Assembly (NCBI RefSeq): GCF_002915595.1
Contig: NZ_PQGG01000017.1
Coordinates: forward strand, 1-40,219
Direction: 5' to 3'
DNA length: 40,219 nucleotides
From: Zhongshania marina
Lineage (GTDB): Bacteria > Pseudomonadota > Gammaproteobacteria > Pseudomonadales > Spongiibacteraceae
This document shows, piece by piece, positions 21,101 to 30,068 of this stretch (positions are counted from its first letter, which is position 1; the number at the start of each line of letters is the position of its first letter). The notes under the pieces were generated by a model. It was given only the letters and a program-made list of their open reading frames with translations, was not told the origin of the DNA and did no database searches. A program made the translations under genes and the position numbers.

Positions 21101-21630
21101 CGGCGCTCTTTGTACTTTGATATACCTGCCGCTTCTTCTATAAATACCCGCAATTCTTCTGGCTTAGACTCAATCAGGCGCGAAATCATCCCCTGTTCGA
21201 TAATGGCATAGCTGCGCGGCCCAAGGCCGGTGCCCAGGAAGATATCAGTAATATCGCGGCGCCGACATTTGGTGCCGTTTAGATAATACTCAGATAAACC
21301 TTCGCGGGTGACTTTCCGGCGAATAGCAATTTCGTCGTAGGCGGCGTATTCACCACCGAGCTTTTTATCGGTATTGTCAAAAACCAGTTCAATACTAGCT
21401 TGACCAACGGGTTTGCGATTCACCGAACCGTTAAAAATAACATCGGTCATTGACTCGCCGCGTAGATTTTTAGCCGAGCTCTCCCCCATTACCCAACGCA
21501 CAGCGTCGATAATATTGGATTTTCCACAACCATTTGGGCCGACCACCGCCGACAGATTCGTCGGAAAATGGGCAGTCGTCGGGTCTACAAACGATTTAAA
21601 ACCCGCTAATTTGATACTTTTAAGACGCAT
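18133..21630 (-). CDS. smc: Chromosome partition protein SMC
   Basis: Structural maintenance of chromosomes ATPase, 1165 residues. The N-terminal ABC half has Walker A in VVGPNGCGKSNIIDAVRWVMGE. Two long coiled coils flank a hinge (about 515-640, with VETVLGDQLQALCVDSLEGVG). The C-terminal half has the signature LLSGGEKALTAIAL and Walker B in CMLDEVDAPLDDANVGRY. The ATG at 21630 (MRLKSIKLAGFKSF) is the standard start; an open extension to 21711 is rejected. SMC organises newly replicated DNA with ScpA/ScpB, which are not in this window. Having SMC rather than MukB fits a Pseudomonas-like lineage. Confidence 0.98.
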   Translation of the reverse strand: MRLKSIKLAGFKSFVDPTTAHFPTNLSAVVGPNGCGKSNIIDAVRWVMGESSAKNLRGESMTDVIFNGSVNRKPVGQASIELVFDNTDKKLGGEYAAYDEIAIRRKVTREGLSEYYLNGTKCRRRDITDIFLGTGLGPRSYAIIEQGMISRLIESKPEELRVFIEEAAGISKYKERRRETENRMRRTQENLERLTDLRDELERQLQHLQRQAAAAEKYTEYKKEERLLKAQLQVLQWKALDDQAAIKEQEINRLELEREAIVTEQVGLNTGIEQARDQHSQLNDSFNEVQGRFYSIGAEIARAEQGIQHQQQRRQQLDADLQQLSVNVQETTRHLESDREKIAMWEEEIGEIEPELEITDAAEESAAEALANAEDAMQSWQQRWDEFNQLAAGPRQRAEVEQSRIQHLELSLQRLQDRIEKLDQERRGLSVDDSDDDIEILQQEAAEVELEASSAQERHEQLIPQISDCRERIKQASDELDTCRSDLQRMRGRMASLEALQQAALGQGDKATAKWLEDQGLANTPRLAEQLQVSDGWQQAVETVLGDQLQALCVDSLEGVGSILDGLKEGRVCFVEGAAQAPSSGSSLADKVSGNAALLGILSSVRVADDLVAALAMRKSLAAHESVITPEGLWLGTNWLRVSRGNTEQGGVLQRQQDLQELREAIDSAEMRIQSIVDALDADRQLLKTQEQDRENLNREIQQFNRQHSELKAKLSAQQARIEQVLARRQQLDGDGKELRNQFQLEQESVAEARMTLQEAIESMEQDSGKREALLSERDNNRTVLDAARQTARQSKDHAHQLAMRHQSLRTQRDSVLQNIGRTEEQLAQLHERREQLAESLNENDAPIDDLKMELEARLEQRLAVEEELAESRRALEVVDHQLRENEQKRNGIELRLQTVRNSLEQARVENQGLQVRRKGLQDQLQEAQFDLQSVLESLPENANEAEWLESLEQAGRRITRLGPINLAAIEEYKQQSERKNYLDAQNNDLVEALETLEGAIRRIDKETRNRFKETFDKVNGGLQDLFPKVFGGGSASLEMTGDDLLNTGISIMARPPGKRNSTIHLLSGGEKALTAIALVFSIFRLNPAPFCMLDEVDAPLDDANVGRYARLVKEMSSEVQFIYISHNKIAMEMAHQLMGVTMHEPGVSRLVSVDLEKAAEMAAM

Positions 21631-21717
21631 AAACCAATAACCAACACTGTAGCTGCTGCCACGCTGAGTTTTATTATATTCTCGAGGCAACAACAGGATA
21701 AATTTGCGCAAAGCGCG

Positions 21718-21746
21718 ATTATAGCGATAGCTGCGGGGACTGACAG
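21718..21746 (-). promoter_or_regulatory. Candidate sigma-70 promoter for smc
   Basis: On the minus strand a perfect -10 hexamer TATAAT (21718-21723) lies 17 bp downstream of CTGTCA (21741-21746), a 4-of-6 match to the -35 consensus. The transcript would start about 80 nt before the smc ATG. Confidence 0.5.
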
Positions 21747-21785
21747 CAGTATTTGTGACTTTGTGCGCAGGGAAACGGTTTTAGC

Positions 21786-22994
21786 TTAGTTTCCCTGCAC
21801 CTCGGTAATCGACAAACTCAGTGGCTCATTGACTGTATTCAGTTCAATTTGAATAGGTTTACCGACCCAATCACCATTGCGACGAATAGCTGTCCCTGCA
21901 CGGCTAATATGTGCTGACAGGCTAAGTTCAGAAAAATCATTCAAGCCCATGCCCTGTCGAATCACATCCGCATCCGTGAACAGAAGACTAATAGGCCATT
22001 CCTGTGTGGTCAACAAGGGGACCCGCAATGCAGCTACCGGCATAGGGTTTCCATCGCTGCTTTTAGCCACCACAAATAAAACCCCAGACGGCGCAGCACC
22101 CAACTCCGGCGCCAAAGCAACACTAACTTCTAATCCACGCAAATTCCCCGCCGCTACTGCGCGACGCTTGGCTTCGGCGATACCACCGCTAATCACCCCA
22201 ACTTCAGGCGAACCGGCAGGCAACTGGATGAGCAGCTTCTGCCAATGCGCCAAGACTTCAAGATAGCGACCACCGGCAAATGCATCGATACCCAACACCC
22301 CCAAGGCTGTACCTTGATTTGGGTTAATTGTCAAAGCGCGTTCTAGCAGGCTGCGAGTTTGCGCGTCGACCTTTCTATTACCCACCAAATACCGCGCCTG
22401 CGCCAATTGGGCCAAAATATCGGGATCTTGGGGGAATAAAACTTCGAGACGTTGGTAGTAAGGCAAGGCACCGGCAAAATCACCCTGCTGACGGTAGAGC
22501 ATTGCCATCATCACCAAGTGCTCGCCGCTATCTGGCCTTTGTTCCAAAATATCTTCCACAAGGCCTTGGTAGCGCTGCCAGCGCGCATCATCAATGCCAT
22601 CGCGAACAATCTCAGCCTGTAATTCGCGCAGGGCCAAGTCTTGTCGATAGCCTAAACGCTCGTAAATCAGTACCGCAATAAGCGGAATCAGCACCAACAC
22701 AAGCAGTACATAAACCCGCTTAGATCGAGTTACCGTGGAACTAGCTTCAGTTGCAGACTCTGTGACGAGCTGCCTATCTAAATCCCGCTCTAGCTCGGCA
22801 AATTGCGCTTGGTCAATCAGCCCAGAGTCAAGATCGCTGCGCAATTCCCGCTGGCGCTGGCGATAAAAATCTCGTTGGGCGCGGCGATGTAATTGGATGT
22901 CGTTTTGGCTTATCTGCCGACTCCGCAAAGACAACAAAACAAGTATGGCCGCCAATAGCAGCAATACGCCGAGACCAATATACAAGCTCATCAT
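21786..22994 (-). CDS. ccmI: Cytochrome c maturation protein CcmI
   Basis: Apocytochrome c chaperone that delivers apocytochrome to the CcmF/CcmH ligation complex. The 402-residue protein has an N-terminal membrane helix (about 3-22), a cytoplasmic loop rich in Arg, Gln and Glu (QRDFYRQRQRELRSDLDSGLIDQAQFAELERDLDRQL), a second helix (VYVLLVLVLIPLIAVLIY), and a periplasmic TPR region (about 140-260) followed by a C-terminal domain. The start ATG at 22994 overlaps the ccmH stop (ATGA). It is the last gene of the ccm operon. Confidence 0.92.
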   Translation of the reverse strand: MMSLYIGLGVLLLLAAILVLLSLRSRQISQNDIQLHRRAQRDFYRQRQRELRSDLDSGLIDQAQFAELERDLDRQLVTESATEASSTVTRSKRVYVLLVLVLIPLIAVLIYERLGYRQDLALRELQAEIVRDGIDDARWQRYQGLVEDILEQRPDSGEHLVMMAMLYRQQGDFAGALPYYQRLEVLFPQDPDILAQLAQARYLVGNRKVDAQTRSLLERALTINPNQGTALGVLGIDAFAGGRYLEVLAHWQKLLIQLPAGSPEVGVISGGIAEAKRRAVAAGNLRGLEVSVALAPELGAAPSGVLFVVAKSSDGNPMPVAALRVPLLTTQEWPISLLFTDADVIRQGMGLNDFSELSLSAHISRAGTAIRRNGDWVGKPIQIELNTVNEPLSLSITEVQGN

Positions 22995-23476
22995 GAGCGC
23001 TCCTCCGCTCGCTCAGCATCATCATCTAATAGCGCCCGCAGTCGCTCCTGATCGCGTTGCGACAAAACCTCATCGGCAGATAATTGCACTCGCTTGCGGC
23101 TAGACGCCATCCGCCACCACACCAACAAACCTAGTGCCAATAAACCAAGCGGCATTAGCCACAATACCGCCGTTTGGCTACTAAAACGGGGGCGATACAA
23201 AATAAAATCGCCATAACGCGCCACCATATACTGGGTGATTTCGATATCCGACTTGCCCTCCATAATCATGCTATGCAGTTGGCGGCGCAAATCTTTTGAG
23301 ATGGCTGAGTCTGAGCCAGATAGGTTTTGATTTTGGCATTTAGGGCAGCGCAGCTCTTCAATAAAGGCGTGGTAGCGCTGCTGCTGCAGTGGGGTATCGA
23401 ATTGATAGGTTTCGATAACCGCCCCGGCGGCGAGACTAAACAAGGCTAAAACACAGCTTAATACGATGCGCTTCAT
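22991..23476 (-). CDS. ccmH: Cytochrome c maturation protein CcmH
   Basis: Thiol-redox component of the haem ligation complex. The 161-residue protein has a signal peptide, the RCPKC motif (about residues 43-47, ELRCPKCQNQNLSGSDS), and one C-terminal membrane helix (TAVLWLMPLGLLALGLLVWW). This is the short Pseudomonas-type CcmH, with the TPR part encoded separately as ccmI. ATG 23476 overlaps the ccmG stop by 4 bp. Confidence 0.96.
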   Translation of the reverse strand: MKRIVLSCVLALFSLAAGAVIETYQFDTPLQQQRYHAFIEELRCPKCQNQNLSGSDSAISKDLRRQLHSMIMEGKSDIEITQYMVARYGDFILYRPRFSSQTAVLWLMPLGLLALGLLVWWRMASSRKRVQLSADEVLSQRDQERLRALLDDDAERAEERS

Positions 23477-24030
23477 GGGGTCGAACCCTGCGCGTTTAAT
23501 TCGGCAATTCGCGGTGCAAATTCCTTATCCCAAATCTTTTGTTCTAAAGCGCCTTGGTAGCGGAAACGCACCATTCCAGCAGCATCGACCAAATAGGTTT
23601 CCGGCGCGCCGGTCACACCAAGGTCTAGCCCGAGTGAGCCGTCTTCATCAAACAAGGTAAGAGAATATGGGTCGCCCTTTTCAGCTAGCCAGCGTTTGGC
23701 GGCTTCCGCTTCGTCCTTGTAATCGATACTGACAATTTTTATCCCTTCTGCCGCTAACTTCAGCAAAAACGGGTGTTCAAAATGACAGGTTGGACACCAG
23801 GTCGCCCATACATTCAGCAAAAATAGCTCACCGACAATCTGCGATTTATTGATAGGCCGACCATCACTCAAGGCCGGCTCAACAAAATCTGGCAAGGGCT
23901 TATCAATTAAGGCTGAGGGCAAATCTGTTGGCGCGTAATCACCCGTCATCACACGCCGCTCAACGCCAAAAAACACCGCCGCAAGCAGCACAAAAACCAG
24001 TAAAGGTAAAAATAACTTAAGTCGTTGCAC
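23473..24030 (-). CDS. ccmG: Thiol:disulfide interchange protein CcmG/DsbE
   Basis: Membrane-anchored periplasmic thioredoxin that keeps apocytochrome c cysteines reduced. The 185-residue protein has an N-terminal anchor (LFLPLLVFVLLAAVFFGV), the active site WATWCPTC (about residues 76-83), and the cis-Pro region VTGAPETYLVD. The start is GTG at 24030 with GGAGAG 4 nt upstream. It overlaps the end of ccmF by 14 bp. Confidence 0.96.
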   Translation of the reverse strand: MQRLKLFLPLLVFVLLAAVFFGVERRVMTGDYAPTDLPSALIDKPLPDFVEPALSDGRPINKSQIVGELFLLNVWATWCPTCHFEHPFLLKLAAEGIKIVSIDYKDEAEAAKRWLAEKGDPYSLTLFDEDGSLGLDLGVTGAPETYLVDAAGMVRFRYQGALEQKIWDKEFAPRIAELNAQGSTP

Positions 24031-25999
24031 TGCGCTCTCCGTCCACGTTTACTGCTATTTTTTGACTAGGCCGATAGCGCTTATCACAAATCGCCAATAA
24101 GCCACCGATAGCCATAAGTATTGCGCCCAGCCATATCCAGCGAACAAATGGTTTAACATGAATGCGTACCGCCCAAGCGTCTTTGCCCACGGGCTCACCC
24201 AAGGCGATATAGACGTCGCGCATCAATCCAGCATCAATTGCGGCTTCTGTCATCACTTGGCTGCTACGGGCGTGGTAGCGGCGCTTTTCAGGGTGCAACT
24301 CAGCGATTAACTTTTCACCCTGCCACAGCGAAAATGTGCCGCGCTGGCCCTGATAATTCGGCCCAGTAATAGCCTGCATCGCATCAAAGCTCACCTCATA
24401 AGAAAACGCACTTTTGGTGCGCTCCCCCACTTCCATACGAATGTCCTGCTCGTCGTTAAAGCTAGTCACCATCGCGACGCCAAGCACACTAGCTGCAAAG
24501 CCAATATGTGCTATCAACATGCCGTAATATGAAGGTGTAAGGCGACGCAAACCCTTCGCCAAAGTCGGTGCATTGCGGACTTTGCTGCGCAGACTCACCA
24601 CACTACTCAATACAATCCACGCCGCTAGCAAGACACCAATTGTGGCGCCAATGTGCATGCCGTCGCCAAACCACTGCGGAATGATAAAACCTAGCACCAC
24701 GCTGCTTACAAACGCTGCTATTAAAGGTCTAGCCCAAGATGCAGGCTGGCTGCGCTTCCATTGTGACGACGGCCCAATACCAACCACCAGTGCCATAAAA
24801 CACATTAAAGGTACAAAAATAGCGTTGAAATACGGCGGCCCAACCGAATATTTACCCAGTCCTGCAAAGTCCATAATCAGCGGAAACAAGGTGCCCAGTA
24901 GCACGGTCATTGCCGCCACCAATAACAAGATATTATTGACGAGTAATAAGGCCTCACGGGACAGCCACGTGAAGGTGGCTGTTTGCTGATTGCTCGGCGC
25001 GCGGAAGGCATAGAGCGTCAACGAGCCGCCCACCACAATCACTAAAAACCCGAGAATAAACATACCGCGGGTAGGATCAGCAGCAAAGGCATGTACCGAG
25101 GTAAGCACCCCAGAGCGGACCAAGAAGGTGCCCAATAAACTTAAAGAGAAGGCAAATATAGCTAATAACAGTGTCCAGCTCTTAAACACCCCACGCTTTT
25201 CGGTAACGGCTAATGAATGTATTAGCGCCGTGCCCACCAACCAGGGCATAAACGAAGCGTTCTCTACTGGGTCCCAGAACCACCAACCGCCCCAACCCAA
25301 TTCGTAGTACGCCCACCAGCTACCCAGTGCGATACCAACAGTTAGAAACAACCAAGCGATATTTGTCCAAGGCCGAGACCAGCGCGCCCAGCTCGCATCC
25401 ATGCGGCCGCTCATTAAAGCGGCAATCGCGAAGGCAAAGGCGACAGAAAAGCCGACATAGCCCACATAAAGCATGGGTGGGTGAATCACCATACCGGGGT
25501 CTTGAAGCAAGGGGTTTAAATCCTGTCCGTCTGCGGGCACATTCAATAAGTGACGGGCAAATGGGTTAGAGGTAAACAGAGAGAACCCGAAGAAACCCAC
25601 CGCGATCATTCCCATAACCGACAGTACGCGGGCGAGAATATCTAAGGGTAATTGGTGTGAGAAAATAGCGACCGCGACCGTCCACAACGTAAGAATTTGT
25701 AACCACAACAGCAGCGAGCCTTCATGGCCACCCCACAGCGCGCTAAATTTATATGCCGCAGGTAACAATGAGTTAGATTGAGCGGCGACGATATCAACCG
25801 AGAAATCATCAGTTAAAAACGCGTAAAACAAACTGGCAATGGCAATGGTGGTAAACAGGCATTGCGCGAAACTTAAGTACCGGCCCGCGCGCATCGCCAG
25901 TTGATCACCGCGAAATACCCCCCACAGAGGCAGAATCGCCAAAGCCAATGCAAAGCAAAAACCGAGTATTAATGCGAGGTGACCAAATTCAACTATCAC
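24017..25999 (-). CDS. ccmF: Haem lyase subunit CcmF
   Basis: Large polytopic haem-handling protein that, with CcmH and CcmI, attaches haem to apocytochrome c. The 660-residue protein has many membrane helices and the tryptophan-rich signature [19 protein letters not shown] (about 234-252). Conserved histidines occur at [14 protein letters not shown] and [18 protein letters not shown]. Start is GTG at 25999, overlapping the ccmE stop (GTGA). Length and motifs are normal. Confidence 0.97.
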   Translation of the reverse strand: MIVEFGHLALILGFCFALALAILPLWGVFRGDQLAMRAGRYLSFAQCLFTTIAIASLFYAFLTDDFSVDIVAAQSNSLLPAAYKFSALWGGHEGSLLLWLQILTLWTVAVAIFSHQLPLDILARVLSVMGMIAVGFFGFSLFTSNPFARHLLNVPADGQDLNPLLQDPGMVIHPPMLYVGYVGFSVAFAFAIAALMSGRMDASWARWSRPWTNIAWLFLTVGIALGSWWAYYELGWGGWWFWDPVENASFMPWLVGTALIHSLAVTEKRGVFKSWTLLLAIFAFSLSLLGTFLVRSGVLTSVHAFAADPTRGMFILGFLVIVVGGSLTLYAFRAPSNQQTATFTWLSREALLLVNNILLLVAAMTVLLGTLFPLIMDFAGLGKYSVGPPYFNAIFVPLMCFMALVVGIGPSSQWKRSQPASWARPLIAAFVSSVVLGFIIPQWFGDGMHIGATIGVLLAAWIVLSSVVSLRSKVRNAPTLAKGLRRLTPSYYGMLIAHIGFAASVLGVAMVTSFNDEQDIRMEVGERTKSAFSYEVSFDAMQAITGPNYQGQRGTFSLWQGEKLIAELHPEKRRYHARSSQVMTEAAIDAGLMRDVYIALGEPVGKDAWAVRIHVKPFVRWIWLGAILMAIGGLLAICDKRYRPSQKIAVNVDGERSATT

Positions 26000-26463
26000 A
26001 AACTGCCCTTCTCTTGCTGTGCAGCGCGGCTGGCCGCAGATTTTTCTAGGGCATCACTCACTTCCGGCGGCATATAGGTTTCATCATGTTTTGCTAGCAC
26101 TTCAGTGGCGTAAAAAACGCCGTCCTCACCTAATTTACCCGAGGCTACCACGCCTTCGCCTTCGGCAAACAAATCCGGAAGAATTCCCTCGTACTCTACG
26201 GTGACTGTCGCGCTAAAATCCGTTACGACAAATCGCGTTACCAAACTATCGCTAGCGCGTTGAACACTACCTTCCTGCACCATGCCCCCTGCGCGAATCG
26301 CTTTCCCCGTCGGGGCCTTGCCAGCGGCAATATCGGCGGGGGGATAAAATAAATTAATATTTTCCTTTAAGGCATAGCCCAGTAATCCAGCCGCCAAGCC
26401 GCTTACCACCAAAATAAATAAAATTATCAAAAGGCGCTGTTTGCGCTGAGGATGCATAGCCAT
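25996..26463 (-). CDS. ccmE: Cytochrome c-type biogenesis haem chaperone CcmE
   Basis: Periplasmic haem carrier that binds haem covalently and passes it to CcmF. The 155-residue protein has an N-terminal anchor ([22 protein letters not shown]) and a beta-barrel OB fold ([17 protein letters not shown]). The haem-binding motif [12 protein letters not shown] is near the C-terminus, with the His as covalent attachment site and Tyr four residues on. A second in-frame ATG lies two codons into the gene. Confidence 0.96.
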   Translation of the reverse strand: MAMHPQRKQRLLIILFILVVSGLAAGLLGYALKENINLFYPPADIAAGKAPTGKAIRAGGMVQEGSVQRASDSLVTRFVVTDFSATVTVEYEGILPDLFAEGEGVVASGKLGEDGVFYATEVLAKHDETYMPPEVSDALEKSAASRAAQQEKGSL

Positions 26464-26472
26464 ACAAATCTC

Positions 26473-26670
26473 TTAATGCTGTGATGTGCTCGATGTCGAC
26501 GCCTTTTTACGTCGCACTATAGCGCGTATTTGCTGCTCCGCCTGCTTGCGGCGACTTCTTGCCACACCCACTAAAATACTGAGTACCAAGGCACTTACAC
26601 CGTAGCAAAACCAAACATAAGGTCCGTGACCGCTCATGCGGAGAAGATCACTAATAGATTCAAAATACAT
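26473..26670 (-). CDS. ccmD: Haem exporter accessory protein CcmD
   Basis: Small inner-membrane protein (65 residues) that helps release holo-CcmE from CcmABC. It has one membrane helix (YVWFCYGVSALVLSILVGVA) and a basic cytoplasmic tail (RSRRKQAEQQIRAIVRRKK). The ATG at 26670 shares one base with the ccmC stop codon (TAATG), which fixes the start; an open extension to 26688 lies inside ccmC. Confidence 0.92.
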   Translation of the reverse strand: MYFESISDLLRMSGHGPYVWFCYGVSALVLSILVGVARSRRKQAEQQIRAIVRRKKASTSSTSQH

Positions 26671-27419
26671 TAGCGCGACTCTCCACAAATCAGGTCTTGC
26701 ACCCAGCGGGTGTTTCTTTCTCGATCTAAAATTTCAACACGGACAAACAACAGTAATAGCCAGCCGAAAAATAAATACATGCCACTCAATGTGGCCATTA
26801 GCGGCCGCAGCATGGTGGGATGAATCGTCGACTGCCCTGTAAAGCTAATGCTTGCCGGCTGGTGCAGGCTGTACCACCACTCCACCGACCAATAAATAAT
26901 TGGAATATTCACCGCACCAACAATGGCCAATACCGCACAGGCCTTGGCCGCCGCGTCACGGTTTTCAAAGGCTTGATGCAGAGCAATAATGCCCAAATAC
27001 AAAAAGAACAAAATCAGTACCGAGGTGATCCGCGCATCCCACACCCACCAAGTACCCCAGGTTGGTTTACCCCACACGGCACCGGTAAGCAGAGCGAGAA
27101 AGGTGAGCGAGGCACCAATGGGTGCAATGGCTTTCATGACCATCGCCGCCAACTTCATTCGCCAAATCAAATGGATAGCGCCGGCAATCGCCATTGTCAT
27201 ATACGCTCCCATCGCCACTGCAGAGGCTGGAACGTGGATATAGATAATCCGAAAACTATTACCCTGCTTATAGTCTGGCGGCACAAAGGCCAAGCCCCAC
27301 ACAGCACCGCCCACCAGTAGCAGCAGCGACAGGCCAGCCAGCCACGGCATAAGCCTAGCGCTAAACTGATAGAACCACCGCGGCGATCCCCATTTATGGA
27401 AGGTTGAGCTAATCGACAA
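26670..27419 (-). CDS. ccmC: Haem ABC exporter permease CcmC
   Basis: Inner-membrane protein that presents haem to CcmE. It has six membrane helices, the haem-handling motif WGTWWVWDARITS, and conserved histidines in IIYIHVPAS and SVEWWYSLHQPAS. No ATG occurs before the conserved N-terminus (FHKWGSPRWFYQFSARLMPW). A TTG at 27419 is chosen, giving 249 residues, the usual family length, with a weak AGAGA site upstream. A second TTG at 27488 would add 23 residues without family similarity. A perfect minus-strand TATAAT at 27516-27521 may be an internal promoter. Confidence 0.93.
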   Translation of the reverse strand: MSISSTFHKWGSPRWFYQFSARLMPWLAGLSLLLLVGGAVWGLAFVPPDYKQGNSFRIIYIHVPASAVAMGAYMTMAIAGAIHLIWRMKLAAMVMKAIAPIGASLTFLALLTGAVWGKPTWGTWWVWDARITSVLILFFLYLGIIALHQAFENRDAAAKACAVLAIVGAVNIPIIYWSVEWWYSLHQPASISFTGQSTIHPTMLRPLMATLSGMYLFFGWLLLLFVRVEILDRERNTRWVQDLICGESR

Positions 27420-27584
27420 AGCACTATTCTCTTTTAAAAACTTCGAACCTATTCCGAGCAATCGTATAGTCGACCTCAGGTTCTGCAATTATAAGGGCCG
27501 CCATAAAGGTCGGGCATTATACCTTAGCCTGGCTATAAAATTGAAAACTACGCCGCGCCCAGAAAACAAGCGCCAGCCTAGCCG

Positions 27585-28271
27585 CTACTGATCAACACTG
27601 ATCCGCAGCGCACCGCAAATAGCCAGCGGCGACAAGGCTATAGCCACCAAATAAAACACCCCTAGCATCGCCAGCTGAGGAAAATACTCTCCCCCTGCAA
27701 CTGCAGATTTAACGGCGCTACTGCCAAAAATGAGCACGGGAATATATAAAGGCAATACGATAAGCGACAGCAGCAAGCCCCCTTTCCGCAGCCCCACCGT
27801 TAATGCTGCACCGATGGCGCCAATAAAACTCAACACCGTGGTTCCCAGCAGTAAACTCACCATCAGTGCCAGCATTCCCGTCGCCGGTAGCTGCAAAAGC
27901 ACTCCCAAAACCGGCGACAATATACTGAGGGGCAAACCCGTCATCAGCCAATGAGCCAATGTTTTTGCTAGCACCTGTGGATAGAGCGACTGATGACTTA
28001 GCAACATTTGCTCTAGGGTAGCATCATCAAAATCGCCTCTAAACAAGCTGTCGGTAGCCAACAGTGAGGCTAATAATGCAACCACCCACAAAATGCCGGG
28101 AGCCAGCTCTGCTAATCGGTCTGGCTGCGGGCCAATACCAAGGGGAAACAGCGCGCAGACCATCACAAAGAAAACGAGGGGATTAGACCACTCACTGCCC
28201 CGCCGCAGCGACGCCATCACGTCGCGCCGCAAAACCGCCACGACCAAATGCGCTAAGCCTGATTCAGACAT
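27585..28271 (-). CDS. ccmB: Haem ABC exporter permease CcmB
   Basis: Membrane component of the CcmAB transporter that drives release of haem-loaded CcmE. It is 228 residues with about six helices. Typical segments are FVMVCALFPLGIGPQPDRLAELAPGILWVVALLASLLATDSLFRGDFDDATLEQMLLS and the C-terminal LLLSLIVLPLYIPVLIFGSSAV. It overlaps ccmA by 8 bp. A gap of about 165 bp to the chosen ccmC start is the largest within the operon. Confidence 0.96.
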   Translation of the reverse strand: MSESGLAHLVVAVLRRDVMASLRRGSEWSNPLVFFVMVCALFPLGIGPQPDRLAELAPGILWVVALLASLLATDSLFRGDFDDATLEQMLLSHQSLYPQVLAKTLAHWLMTGLPLSILSPVLGVLLQLPATGMLALMVSLLLGTTVLSFIGAIGAALTVGLRKGGLLLSLIVLPLYIPVLIFGSSAVKSAVAGGEYFPQLAMLGVFYLVAIALSPLAICGALRISVDQ

Positions 28272-28932
28272 GGGCCACCTCCCCCAATGTCACAACCTTA
28301 AAATCTTGGGCGAAACTTAGACGGTGATGAGTAGTCAGCAACACTGCACCGCCTTCGCTAACAAATTCACTCAACCAGCGCTCTATTTCAGTCACACCGC
28401 GCTGATCGATTGCGGTAAAAGGCTCATCGAGAATCCATAAGCTGGCGGGAATACAAAATAATCGGGCCAGATTTACACGGCGCTGCTGACCGGCAGAGAG
28501 CGAATGACAGGCCTGTTCTTCAAAGCCGCTTAAACCAACCTTCGCTAGTGCGGATAAGATTTGATCGTCATTATTATTCAGTCCCCGCAGTGCGCAGGAC
28601 CAACGCAAATTTTCTAGCGGACTTAAAACTGCCTTAATACCCGCGCCGTGACCAATATAAAGAAGCTCTTGCAGATATTCATGTCGATGTTTGAGCAAAG
28701 ACTTGCCCTGCCACAACACCTCACCCGCGTAGCGACTGGAAAGGCCCGCCAAAATCCGTAGCAAACTGGTTTTTCCACTGCCATTAGGGCCCGCAATCTG
28801 CACTAGCTCGCCAGCTCTGAGCTGAAAGCACAAATCTGCAAACAGCACTCGATCATCTCGATCGCTGTATAACTGCTTAACTTCCAGCCCAGTATTTGCC
28901 AAAACCACTCCCGCTTGTCTACGCATAGACAT
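28264..28932 (-). CDS. ccmA: Haem ABC exporter ATP-binding protein CcmA
   Basis: ATPase of the CcmAB transporter, 222 residues. Walker A is IAGPNGSGKTSLLRIL (about residues 42-57), the signature is HSLSAGQQRRVNLARLF, and Walker B is LWILDEPFTAID, followed by an H-loop in LLTTHHRL. It is the first gene of ccmABCDEFGHI. The 130 bp upstream to the CheA-like gene should hold the operon promoter, but no strong consensus is obvious there. Confidence 0.96.
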   Translation of the reverse strand: MSMRRQAGVVLANTGLEVKQLYSDRDDRVLFADLCFQLRAGELVQIAGPNGSGKTSLLRILAGLSSRYAGEVLWQGKSLLKHRHEYLQELLYIGHGAGIKAVLSPLENLRWSCALRGLNNNDDQILSALAKVGLSGFEEQACHSLSAGQQRRVNLARLFCIPASLWILDEPFTAIDQRGVTEIERWLSEFVSEGGAVLLTTHHRLSFAQDFKVVTLGEVAHV

Positions 28933-29062
28933 GTCGACGACATGCGCAAAATCGCCGCCAAGTATATACGAACAAAAGGAGCTTTAGTGCTGAAAACGAA
29001 TTACAGAAGTGTTAGGAGACAAGTTCAGTGAATCGCACAACAATGCGGCCGCGCGCATTGGG

Positions 29063-29938
29063 CTAGTTATTCTTACCACTTTGCTGGTTCAAGCGCTCAA
29101 AATCCTGAGTAACGAGGTCTAAATAGACGAGGGCTTTATCGAGCTCGGCCGAATGCCCTTTGCCACGAAATTTCATCAAACGCTGCCTGACCCAACTCAA
29201 CTCGCCCACTAGATTATCTAAATTGCTAGCCGTATTAGCTGCAAAAGCCGGCTTTATTTCAGCCTGCGCCTGCCTAAGCGGTGCCGAAATAACGGCATCA
29301 AGGGTTTCAAAATTCGACTCTGAATAGCTCTGAAAGGTATCTAGTGTCGCGCTGCCTAATGCCACACCACCCGGCGGCTCACTTGCCGTTTGATGCGCCA
29401 AGGGTGCATAGCTCGCGCTTTCGTATTGCAAAACTGACGGCGCCAAATCAGTAAGTTGCTTGTCTCTAGGCCGCAAACGACCATCAAAAAACACGCTCAT
29501 GGGGTCGCTAGCAGACTCCACAGGGTTATTGGCCGCCGAAGGACTGTTGTTGCGATCCGCCGCCCGCAGCAAACGCGATTTCAATTCACTATCAATAGCA
29601 CTGGGTTCTTGGTGATTAATACGCCGCGCCAACATCAGCTCCGTCGCACCGAGGGTGGCGACAAACAAAGATACTAAGCTTGGTGTCATTGATACGCGAC
29701 GAGTGCGAACGCGCTCCATTACCCGCTCAGCCAGTTGCGTGCATTCCGCCAACTCATCCAGCTTTAAGACCGTCGCCCCACCATATAAGGTGTGAAAACC
29801 ACGGTGGATATCATCCAAGATTCGTTGACCATCATAGCCATAACGTAACTCAGCAAGCTGTTCCGACAGGCGCTGAACAATCTCCTCCGCTTCCGCGAGG
29901 AAAATCGCCAAAATACCTTCGTGTTCAATTTCGTTCAC
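29063..29938 (-). CDS. CheA-like protein reduced to Hpt and P3-like domains
   Basis: A 291-residue protein with an N-terminal Hpt domain (about 1-110) resembling CheA P1. The candidate phospho-acceptor His is in GFHTLYGGATVLKLDELAE (about residue 49). The Glu 22 residues later matches CheA spacing, but the Lys three residues after the His is replaced by Tyr. A low-complexity linker (about 125-235) leads to a C-terminal segment like the CheA P3 dimerisation hairpin (NLDNLVGELSWVRQRLMKFR ... LVYLDLVTQDFERLNQ). The P4 kinase and P5 CheW-binding domains are absent, so it cannot be a kinase. Start is GTG 29938. It occupies the place of cheA between cheY and ccmA in Pseudomonas. Annotation pipelines may call it simply an Hpt protein. 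Confidence 0.7.
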   Translation of the reverse strand: MNEIEHEGILAIFLAEAEEIVQRLSEQLAELRYGYDGQRILDDIHRGFHTLYGGATVLKLDELAECTQLAERVMERVRTRRVSMTPSLVSLFVATLGATELMLARRINHQEPSAIDSELKSRLLRAADRNNSPSAANNPVESASDPMSVFFDGRLRPRDKQLTDLAPSVLQYESASYAPLAHQTASEPPGGVALGSATLDTFQSYSESNFETLDAVISAPLRQAQAEIKPAFAANTASNLDNLVGELSWVRQRLMKFRGKGHSAELDKALVYLDLVTQDFERLNQQSGKNN

Positions 29939-30068
29939 AGCACACCCGAGTTATATCTGCTTTGTTGCGAAGCCTTACTAAGCCTAATACACCTTGCCTA
30001 ACCGTCTGCGCCGAAAGCGATAGATAGACAAAAAATAACAAGCACTATTATCGGTAATCGCCGTCGCT

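Noticed and set aside
21631-21711. 27-residue extension of SMC
   Set aside because: SMC proteins start at MRLKSIKLAGFKSF; the extension covers the leader downstream of a good promoter.
29063-29938. Annotation as a full chemotaxis kinase CheA
   Set aside because: No ATP-binding P4 motifs or P5 domain are present within its 291 residues or in the following sequence before ccmA.
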